Assembly: GCA_016200665.1 (NCBI GenBank) | Contig: JACQEG010000079.1 | Span: forward strand, 1-34,313 | Direction of reading: 5' to 3' | DNA length: 34,313 nt | From: Chloroflexota bacterium | GTDB lineage: Bacteria; Chloroflexota; Limnocylindria; Limnocylindrales; CSP1-4 | Shown here: piece by piece, positions 27,886 through 34,313 of the stretch | Layout: every line of letters begins with the position of its first letter | Position numbering within the stretch: position 1 is the stretch's first letter | Program-made: the position numbers and the translations under genes | Notes under the pieces: generated by a model | Seen by the model: only the letters and a program-made list of their open reading frames with translations | Told to the model about the DNA's origin: nothing | Databases searched by the model: none

Positions 27886-29702
27886 CCGCCCAGCCTGGCG
27901 GTCGGGACGTCCTGGCTGGTGAGCTGCGGCGGGAGCCCGGGCGTGTTCTCGGCGTCGGTGGCGATCCGGCGGAACAGCTCGGTCGACTTCTCCGCCAGGA
28001 TCAGCTGCCCGGGCCCGGTGATCGCCGGCCGGGCGCCGCCGAGCTTCACGGCGATGACGAAGTCCGGGTGGCCGGGCTGGCGGCCGACGAACCCGATGAA
28101 CGAGAAGTTGAGCTTGTTCGTGAGCCAGCGGTGGGCCTTCGCGTCCCAGATCTGGGCGGTGCCCGTCTTGCCACCGAGCCAGTAGCCCGGCATCCGGACG
28201 TCGTCCCGGTACCAGTTCGTCGAGAGGACGTGGTTCATCAGGCCTTCGAGCATCGGCGTCAGGGCCTGGTCCATGATCTGGCCCCTCGCCGGCGCCTCGA
28301 TCGCCTTGCCGTCGATCGCGTCCACGACGTGCGGCTGGACGAGGATCCCGCCGTTGATCATGGCCGCGTAGGCCGTCACCAGCTGCATCGGCGTCACCGC
28401 GACGCCCTGGCCGAACGATCCGTTCGCGAGGTCGATCTGGGTCCAGTCGCTGATGGCCGGGTCGTTGACGAGCCCGCCCACCTCGCCGGAGACGTCGATG
28501 CCCGTCTTCGCCCCGAAGCCGAACCGCGTCCAGACCTCGTGCAGGATGCTCGCCGAGTCCTGGAGGGTCGGGCCCAGCTTCAGCGCCACGCGGGCGGCGA
28601 CGACGTTGCGCGAGAACGCGATCGCGTCCTCGAGCTTGAGCTTGCCCATCGCCTTGCCGTCGGCGTCCTGGATCCGGGCGGTGCCGTGGTCGAGCATCAT
28701 CGAGCCGGTGTCGCGGAACACGGTGCTGAGCGTCGCCGTGCCCGTCTCGAGCGCCGCGATCGTCGTGAACAGCTTGAACACCGAGCCGGGCTCGTAGACC
28801 TCGGCGATCGTCGGGTCGAGGAACTGCGACGCGTCGATGCCGGCAGTCGCCCTGAAGTCGTTGGCGTCGTAGCTCGGGTAGCTGGCATCGGCCAGGAGCG
28901 CGCCGCTGTAGGGATCCATGACGACCACCGAGACGCTGTCGGCGCGGTCGGCGATCTGGGCCGCCATGACCTCCTGCTCGATCGCCAGCTGGAGGCGGGC
29001 GTCGAGGGTCAGCCGGAGGTCCGTGCCCGCCACGCCGGGCGAGACGATCCGCTCGGTATCCGCGAGGGGCTGGCCGTTGGCGTCCTTGTCGGATTCGACG
29101 ACGCTGGGGGTTCCGGCGAGGATCTCCTGGTAGCGCTGTTCGACGCCGTACTGGCCCGCGCCCGCATCGTTGACGAAGCCGAGGAGATGGGCAGCGAGGG
29201 ACGAGCCCGGCGCGCCGCCCGGCTGGTAGGCCCGGGTGAAGGTCGTCTCGAACGAGATCCCGGGCAGGCCGGCGGCGTCGGTGGCGCTCCGGATCGCCTC
29301 GGCCGTCGCGGGGCTGAGGTCCTGCGCCAGCACGACGTAGGGCCGGCCCGATGCCAGCTTCTCCTGGAGCGCGGCCACGTCATCGGGGGTCAGGCCGAGG
29401 CTCCCCGTGAGGAGGTCGACGAGGGCCTGCTGCTGACCTGCGTCGAGCTGTTGGGCGGACCCGATGAGCCGCTCCCTGGCGATCGTGCCGGCGAGCAGGA
29501 CGGTCCCGCTCCGGTCGTAGATGTCACCGCGCTTGCTGGGGAGCGTGGAGCGCAGGTAGATCTGGCGATGGGCTGCGTCGACGAGCGTGTCGCGCTGCGA
29601 GACCTGCCAGTAGCCGAGCCGCACGACGAGGGCGCTGCCGAGCAGCGCGAACACGAGCGCGATGAACAGCAGGCGGCGCCCGGAGTCGGTCCGACCCAGC
29701 AT
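27882..29702 (-). CDS. ftsI: Peptidoglycan transpeptidase, FtsI/PBP2-type penicillin-binding protein
   Basis: RGDIYDRSGTVLL, EPGSVFK (SxxK), FSRN (SxN), GGKTGTAQ (KTG). Confidence 0.94.
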   Translation of the reverse strand: MLGRTDSGRRLLFIALVFALLGSALVVRLGYWQVSQRDTLVDAAHRQIYLRSTLPSKRGDIYDRSGTVLLAGTIARERLIGSAQQLDAGQQQALVDLLTGSLGLTPDDVAALQEKLASGRPYVVLAQDLSPATAEAIRSATDAAGLPGISFETTFTRAYQPGGAPGSSLAAHLLGFVNDAGAGQYGVEQRYQEILAGTPSVVESDKDANGQPLADTERIVSPGVAGTDLRLTLDARLQLAIEQEVMAAQIADRADSVSVVVMDPYSGALLADASYPSYDANDFRATAGIDASQFLDPTIAEVYEPGSVFKLFTTIAALETGTATLSTVFRDTGSMMLDHGTARIQDADGKAMGKLKLEDAIAFSRNVVAARVALKLGPTLQDSASILHEVWTRFGFGAKTGIDVSGEVGGLVNDPAISDWTQIDLANGSFGQGVAVTPMQLVTAYAAMINGGILVQPHVVDAIDGKAIEAPARGQIMDQALTPMLEGLMNHVLSTNWYRDDVRMPGYWLGGKTGTAQIWDAKAHRWLTNKLNFSFIGFVGRQPGHPDFVIAVKLGGARPAITGPGQLILAEKSTELFRRIATDAENTPGLPPQLTSQDVPTARLGG

Positions 29703-29716
29703 CGATCCGCGCCTCG

Positions 29717-30151
29717 TCAGCGAGCCGGGACGACGATGGGTGCGCCGAGCTGGCCGAGGCCGGCATCGAGGGCCTGCTGGCGGATCGCCGGCTCGGCCGA
29801 CAGGCGGTCGAGGTCGGTGCGGAGGTCGATCGTCAGCGCCTCGAGCCGGTCACGCTCGGAGACGAGCCGGACGATGTCGTAGTTCGTCGCCGAGAGCCGG
29901 ACGCTCTGGGTCAGGAACAGGAAGGCGCCGCTGAAGACGATGACGATCGCCGCGAGCACCATCCCGACGCGGGGGGTCGCCGGCCGGAACGCGCCGACGC
30001 GGGCGCGCGACCGGGCGGCCCGCTGGCCATGGCTCGGGCGCGGGATCGCCGGCGCGCCGAGGCCTGGCAGGCTCACCGGCCGGCCGATGGGCCGGAGGAT
30101 CCCCGGAAGGGCGAAGCCCGATCGCGGTCGGGCGCCCTGGTAGACGGCCAT
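29717..30151 (-). CDS. ftsL: FtsL-like cell division protein
   Basis: Basic N-terminus, one TM (VGMVLAAIVIVFSGAFLFL), coiled coil, position between rsmH and ftsI. Confidence 0.7.
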   Translation of the reverse strand: MAVYQGARPRSGFALPGILRPIGRPVSLPGLGAPAIPRPSHGQRAARSRARVGAFRPATPRVGMVLAAIVIVFSGAFLFLTQSVRLSATNYDIVRLVSERDRLEALTIDLRTDLDRLSAEPAIRQQALDAGLGQLGAPIVVPAR

Positions 30152-30345
30152 CAGTCGAAGCCGAATCGGACGCGAACGCTCCGCGGGTCGACGAAGGCGA
30201 GCGGGTCGATCTCGAAGGCATCGAGCTGGCCGGCCCAGTCGAGATCGAGGCGGCCGCGTTCGGTGCGCCGGTCAGTGCGCTCGTGGAGCTCATGCTGCCG
30301 GCGCCCGTAGACGCGGCGGCGGGTGGACTGGTGGCGCTTGCTCAC
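30151..30345 (-). CDS. Small basic conserved-position protein (64 aa) between rsmH and ftsL
   Basis: GTG 30345 after GGAGGAGT; SKRHQSTRRRVYGRRQHELHERTDRRTERGRLDLDWAGQLDAFEIDPLAFVDPRSVRVRFGFD; stop overlaps the ftsL start. Confidence 0.65.
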   Translation of the reverse strand: MSKRHQSTRRRVYGRRQHELHERTDRRTERGRLDLDWAGQLDAFEIDPLAFVDPRSVRVRFGFD

Positions 30346-30401
30346 GTGGGACTCCTCCTCCCTCGGTGGGCTGACGACGACGGGGCGCGGTGGCTGGGCA
30401 G

Positions 30402-31373
30402 CTAGGCGACGAGCCGTTCGGCGGCACGGAGCCGAGCGCTCCGGGCCCGCGGGTTGGCGGCGACCTCGGCCTCCTCCGGCACGAGGCCCTTCGGCGTGAC
30501 GAGCCGGAGCCGCGGCTGGCGGCCGCAGACGCACACCGGCGCCTCCGGCGGACAGGTGCAGCCGCGGCGCTCCGCCTGGAAGAAGCGCTTGACGATCCGG
30601 TCCTCCAGCGAGTGGTAGCTGAGGACGACCAGGCGGCCACCCGGCCGCAGCAGGTCGAGCGCCGCCGCGAGGCCTTCCTGGAGCGCCTCGAGCTCCTCGT
30701 TGACGGCCACTCGGAGGGCCTGGAAGACGCGCGTCGCGGGATGGACCCTGCGCCGGCCGGGCGCGCGACCCGGGGTCACCCGCTCCACGAGGGCCGCGAG
30801 ATCCGCCGCCGTCTCGACCGGGGCCGTTCGACGGGCCTCGACGACGGCCCGGGCGATCCGGCCCGCGAACGGCTCCTCGCCGTACCGTCGGAGCAGCGCC
30901 GTCAGCTCGCCCGCGTCGAGGGTGGCCAGGAGCTCGGCTGCGGGGATGCCGCGGCTGGTGTCGAAGCGCATGTCGAGCCGGCCGGTCGTCCGGAAGCTGA
31001 AGCCGCGCTCCGCGTCCGCGAGCTGGTCGCTCGACAGCCCGAGGTCGAAGAGGCAGCCGTCGATTGCCCCGAAACCCTCCCCCGGGGCGACGTCGGCCAG
31101 CTGCCGGAAGTTCGCCTGGCGGAGCCGGAGCCGGTCGCCATAGCGCCCCGCGAGCCGCTCGCGAACCCTGGCGATGGCCGCCCCGTCGGCGTCGAGACCG
31201 AGGAGGCGGCCATCAGGATCGGACGCCGCGAGAATCCGCTCGGCGTGTCCGCCGCCGCCGACCGTCGCGTCGATGTGGAGGCTGCCTGGCCGCGCGGCGA
31301 GCATGGCGACGACCTCGTCCGGCATCACCGGCACGTGCTGGCTGGGGGCGAGCGCCGGCTCGGTGGGGGCCAT
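30402..31373 (-). CDS. rsmH: 16S rRNA (cytosine(1402)-N4)-methyltransferase RsmH
   Basis: HVPVMPDEVVAMLAARPGSLHIDATVGGGGHAERIL, FDLGLSSDQLADAERGFSFRTTGRLDMRFD, LSYHSLEDRIVKRFF. Confidence 0.97.
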   Translation of the reverse strand: MAPTEPALAPSQHVPVMPDEVVAMLAARPGSLHIDATVGGGGHAERILAASDPDGRLLGLDADGAAIARVRERLAGRYGDRLRLRQANFRQLADVAPGEGFGAIDGCLFDLGLSSDQLADAERGFSFRTTGRLDMRFDTSRGIPAAELLATLDAGELTALLRRYGEEPFAGRIARAVVEARRTAPVETAADLAALVERVTPGRAPGRRRVHPATRVFQALRVAVNEELEALQEGLAAALDLLRPGGRLVVLSYHSLEDRIVKRFFQAERRGCTCPPEAPVCVCGRQPRLRLVTPKGLVPEEAEVAANPRARSARLRAAERLVA

Positions 31374-31377
31374 CGCG

Positions 31378-31806
31378 TCAGATCCCGAGGCCGGCGATCG
31401 CATCGGCGAACGCCTGCGGATCGGCCATCGGCCGGCGGTACTCGGCCCAGCGATCGGGCGCCCAGATCTCGGCGTGGTCGCGGACCCCGACGATCACCGC
31501 CTCGGCGGCGAGCCCCGCCTCGTCGCGGAGATACGCCGGCAGGAGGATCCGGCCCTGGCGATCGAGCTCCGCCTCGAGCGCGCCACCGAAGATCTGGCGC
31601 TGGAACAGGCGGGCCCGTGCGTCGGTGATCGCCAGCCCGGAGACGGTGGTGTCGAGGCGATCCCAGCCGGCCTTCGTGTGGATGGCCAGGCAGCCGTCGA
31701 TCCAGCGGGAGACGAATGCACCGCTCTCGAGCTGGGCCCGGAACCGGGCGGGAATGGCGAGGCGGCCCTTGTCGTCCACCGTGTGCCGGTACTCGCCGGT
31801 GAACAC
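31378..31806 (-). CDS. mraZ: Transcriptional regulator MraZ
   Basis: MFTGEYRHTVDDKGRLAIPARFRAQL...ELDRQGRILLPAYLRDEAGL...AEIWAPDRWAEY; GTG start. Confidence 0.96.
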   Translation of the reverse strand: MFTGEYRHTVDDKGRLAIPARFRAQLESGAFVSRWIDGCLAIHTKAGWDRLDTTVSGLAITDARARLFQRQIFGGALEAELDRQGRILLPAYLRDEAGLAAEAVIVGVRDHAEIWAPDRWAEYRRPMADPQAFADAIAGLGI

Positions 31807-31837
31807 TCGACGGTCCTACCCACGCTTGCTCGGATTC

Positions 31838-31866
31838 GACGAGCCCGCGGGGACCGCGGGCTCGTC
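31838..31866 (-). promoter_or_regulatory. 13-bp perfect hairpin in the mraZ/dcw 5' leader
   Basis: gacgagcccgcgg-gga-ccgcgggctcgtc. Confidence 0.6.
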
Positions 31867-31940
31867 ATCGGTGGTCGCAGGGGCCGGAGTGCCCGTCCGG
31901 CCGCTGCTGGTGTTGCGGGTGGAGCTGGGAGCTCTGACGG

Positions 31941-31970
31941 TTCCCCACTATTCCCCACTTCGCGCCACTT
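31941..31970 (-). promoter_or_regulatory. MraZ-box-like operator, three 10-bp direct repeats
   Basis: Minus strand AAGTGGCGCG-AAGTGGGGAA-TAGTGGGGAA, just downstream of the predicted -10. Confidence 0.75.
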
Positions 31971-31976
31971 GCGGGC

Positions 31977-32004
31977 ATTCTAGCGCGCGCGAATCCACCG
32001 TCAA
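31977..32004 (-). promoter_or_regulatory. Sigma70-type promoter of the dcw cluster
   Basis: Minus strand TTGACG (31999-32004), 16-nt spacer, TAGAAT (31977-31982). Confidence 0.75.
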
Positions 32005-32065
32005 TGGGTGAAATGCAAACGTCATCGCAAGCGGCGGCGATCGGTCGTGGGCGAGGCGCCGAGGG

Positions 32066-32770
32066 TCAGCCCTGGTAGAGCGGCAGCCGCAGCACCTGGC
32101 CGCTGACGATGACCGCGGGGTCGAGCGACGGATTCAACGCCAGGATCCCGGCCGTGGTGATGCCGTAGCGGCCGGCGATCGTCGACAGCGTGTCGCCCGA
32201 GCGGACCGTGTAGAGGTGGCAGGCCGCCCCGTCGGGGCACGGCGCGAGTCGCGCCATCGGGTCGCGGCCGAGGTACAGCGTCTGGCCGATCGTGATGACC
32301 GACTCGTTCGTGACCTCCGGGTTCAGGGCCCGGGTGATCCAGAGCAGCAGCCCGAAGCGATCCGAGACGGCGGTGAACGAGTCACCCCGCCGGACGGTGT
32401 ACAGGTAGCAGCCGGGGTGATCGGGGCACGGCGGCAGGGCCAGGAGCGGATCGGGTGGCCCGCTCGGCGAGGCCGTCGCCGCCGGGGTGGCGCTCGCCGT
32501 CGGGGCCGCCGATGGCGCCGCGGACGCGACGGGCGTCGGGCTCGGAGTCTCCGCCGGTGACATCGACGGCATGACCGTGGGCTGGGGGGTCCAGGACGGG
32601 GACCCGACCGCGAGCGCCGGTGTCGCCGTCGCGGCCACGGGCAGCTGAAGCCCGCCTCGGACGCCCACGAAGGCGACCGAGACGAGGAACGACAGGGCCG
32701 CGAACGCCGCGGCAGCCGTGACCGCGGGCGTCAGCACCCGGCGTCCACGCGCAGCCGTCGGGCCGGTCAA
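32066..32770 (-). CDS. Membrane-anchored protein with two LysM domains
   Basis: TM helix, Pro/Ser/Ala-rich linker, CYLYTVRRGDSFTAVSDRFGLLLWITRALNPEV and CHLYTVRSGDTLSTIAGRYGITTAGILALNPSL. Confidence 0.88.
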   Translation of the reverse strand: MTGPTAARGRRVLTPAVTAAAAFAALSFLVSVAFVGVRGGLQLPVAATATPALAVGSPSWTPQPTVMPSMSPAETPSPTPVASAAPSAAPTASATPAATASPSGPPDPLLALPPCPDHPGCYLYTVRRGDSFTAVSDRFGLLLWITRALNPEVTNESVITIGQTLYLGRDPMARLAPCPDGAACHLYTVRSGDTLSTIAGRYGITTAGILALNPSLDPAVIVSGQVLRLPLYQG

Positions 32771-32909
32771 CGGTCCTCCTTCTCCCTCACCGGAGCGTGA
32801 CTCTAGTACCTTTTCCGCCTAGTCGGGCCCTCGACACCGGTGCTAGGCTGCCGCCCGTCCGCAACGTCCGTGTGGCGGAGATCGTCGGAGCGAGGCGCCC
32901 AGTCCAGCG

Positions 32910-33155
32910 ATGGCCATGCCGCTCAGCATCGAGTCCGTCGTCACCCCCGATCCGCTGCGCCTTGCCCCGCACCGGATCAAGCGCTGCACCTTCCGCCGGA
33001 TGATCAAGGTGGATGCGCGCGGCGAGCGGGTCTACGACGTCGAATGCCTGTACCCGGACCGCAGGGTTGCCCTGCCGCTCGGGGACCTCGAGAGCGCGAC
33101 GCCGATCTGCAACGCCTGCACGGCGCTCCACATCTTCCGGCCCGACGAGGACTGA
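32910..33155 (+). CDS. Small 4-Cys protein, possible zinc-binding
   Basis: HRIKRCTFRRMIKVDARGERVYDVECLYPDRR...ICNACTALHIFRPDED; start 32910 or ATG 32916. Confidence 0.6.
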   Translation: MAMPLSIESVVTPDPLRLAPHRIKRCTFRRMIKVDARGERVYDVECLYPDRRVALPLGDLESATPICNACTALHIFRPDED

Positions 33156-33226
33156 GGTCGGCCGATCGGCCCGGCCGCGTCATGGGCCCGGACCGCGCGA
33201 GGGTGGCCGTCGCGCTCGAGTGATGT

Positions 33227-33587
33227 GTCAGCGAGCCGGCCTGTAAGCCGAGTTCTGTGCCGTCCGGACGAGCCGGGCGGCGATGGCCATCCATCTCAGG
33301 CCGCCGGTTGCCCGACGGCTCATGCGGCCGACCCGAGGGCTGGGCAGCGCGCCTGACACCCGGCGAACCGGGATACGCCCTCCTATTTGGCCTTGCTCCA
33401 GGTAGAGCTTGCCGCGTTTCACTCCGTCGCCGGGCCGAGGCCCCGCGGCGGCATCGTCACTGTGGCGCTGGTCCTCGCCTCGCGGCGGACGGGGGTTACC
33501 CGCTACCTTGCGCTGTGGAGCTCGGACTTTCCTCACGCCGCCGGGCTTGCGTCCGGCGTCGCGCAGCCATCCGGCCGTCTCGCTGAC
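33227..33587 (-). ncRNA. rnpB: RNase P RNA, bacterial class A
   Basis: GAGGAAAGTCCGAGCTCCACAG near 5' end, GGAGTGAAACGCGG, ACAGAACTCGGCTTACAGGCC near 3' end, P1 pairing GTCAGCGAG/CTCGCTGAC. Confidence 0.95.
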
Positions 33588-33596
33588 CGGCCCAGT

Positions 33597-34166
33597 CTAC
33601 CCCCGGACCTGGCCGGGCCGGCGGATCACCTCGGCCGGGCCGCCGGCCTGGGCCCGATCGATCGCTTCGTTGGCGAGGGCGTCGGCGATCGTGTTCTGCT
33701 CGCGCCGGACGTGGGTCGCGGTCCAGCCGGCCGGCAGGCCGTGCAGGATCCGCAGCACGTCGGCCCACAGCGGGCGCAGCTTGGCATCCTTGACGCGCCA
33801 GCGGCCGTGGAGCTGCTCGACGATGAGGTTCGAGTCCAGCAGCAGCTCGAGGCGTGCCGCGCCGAGCTCCACGCCGAGGGCCACGGCGCGCAGCACGCCC
33901 GTGTATTCGGCCACGTTGTTCGTCTGGACGCCGAGGTACTCCGAGATCGTCGCATCTGGCTTCGCGAGCGGGTGGCGCGCGTCCGGCCGGGCGAGGTCGA
34001 ACAGGGCGGCCCCGAGGGATGCCGGGCCGGGATTGCCCCGGGCGGCGCCGTCGGTCCGGACGACGAACCCAGGCGCCGACGCACCCGCCGGACGACCCTC
34101 CGCGGCGCGCGCCGGGGACGACGCCGGGGGCTCCGGCTCGAGCTCGGGCCAGAGCCGGTCGGTCAG
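33597..34166 (-). CDS. Ribonuclease HI family protein (RNase H fold), start uncertain
   Basis: FVVRTDGAARGNPGPASLGAALFD...EYLGVQTNNVAEYTGVLRAVALGVELGAARLELLLDSNLIVEQLHGRWRVKDAKLRPLWADV...HVRREQNTIADALANEAID. CTG at 34164-34166 is the in-frame start candidate. Confidence 0.85.
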   Translation of the reverse strand: MTDRLWPELEPEPPASSPARAAEGRPAGASAPGFVVRTDGAARGNPGPASLGAALFDLARPDARHPLAKPDATISEYLGVQTNNVAEYTGVLRAVALGVELGAARLELLLDSNLIVEQLHGRWRVKDAKLRPLWADVLRILHGLPAGWTATHVRREQNTIADALANEAIDRAQAGGPAEVIRRPGQVRG

Positions 34167-34313
34167 GCTGCCGTCTCCGTGCCAGAGGCGACGGGCCCGG
34201 GCGCGGCCGGACCGGACGCCGCGCGGCCCTTCCCGCGGCGCGGCAGGACGACGTTCCGCATCTGGTCCGTGACCTCGAGGATCGCCTGGGTGATGTGGAT
34301 CCCGCGCGGGCAG
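34163..34313 (-). CDS. Partial hypothetical protein (C-terminal 49 aa)
   Basis: Open to the window edge: CPRGIHITQAILEVTDQMRNVVLPRRGKGRAASGPAAPGPVASGTETAA*. Confidence 0.4.
   Translation of the reverse strand, partial: CPRGIHITQAILEVTDQMRNVVLPRRGKGRAASGPAAPGPVASGTETAA

Noticed and set aside
22369-31628. Long plus-strand ORFs opposite ftsW, murD, mraY, murF, ftsI and rsmH (e.g. 22369-23886, 25349-26848, 27828-29882, 30390-31628)
   Set aside because: Same antisense GC artefact; no domains and charge-biased translations.
1-34313. CRISPR arrays, IS elements, prophage or defence-system genes
   Set aside because: No regularly spaced repeats, transposase, integrase, capsid or recognised defence protein in any frame.

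Overview
High-GC bacterial window; gene content and order suggest Chloroflexota (inference). It has three parts. (1) Accessory region, about 1-10.4 kb: a secreted-type hypothetical, a double-VOC protein, a gluzincin-like HEXXH membrane peptidase, and a LuxR/NB-ARC regulator flanked by two divergent DUF4386/redox operons. It lies between three same-orientation copies of a 31-bp sequence containing the 3' end of an intact tRNA-Val(CAC), which looks like tandem islands at a tRNA att site. (2) A MoxR-DUF58-DUF4129 operon, 10.4-14.1 kb. (3) A long minus-strand dcw cluster, 31.8 to 14.0 kb: mraZ-rsmH-sORF-ftsL-ftsI-murF-mraY-murD-ftsW-murG-murB-ddl-ftsQ-sbp-ftsA-ftsZ-yggS-yggT-DUF167. It has no murE, murC or sepF. 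murB lacks its core segment and is frameshifted. The window ends with a LysM protein, a 4-Cys small protein, RNase P RNA, RNase HI and a partial ORF. The observations most worth follow-up are the tRNA-derived repeats, the duplicated promoter/operator flanking the LuxR gene, the broken murB, the mraZ operator and leader hairpin, and the uncharacterised sORF between rsmH and ftsL.
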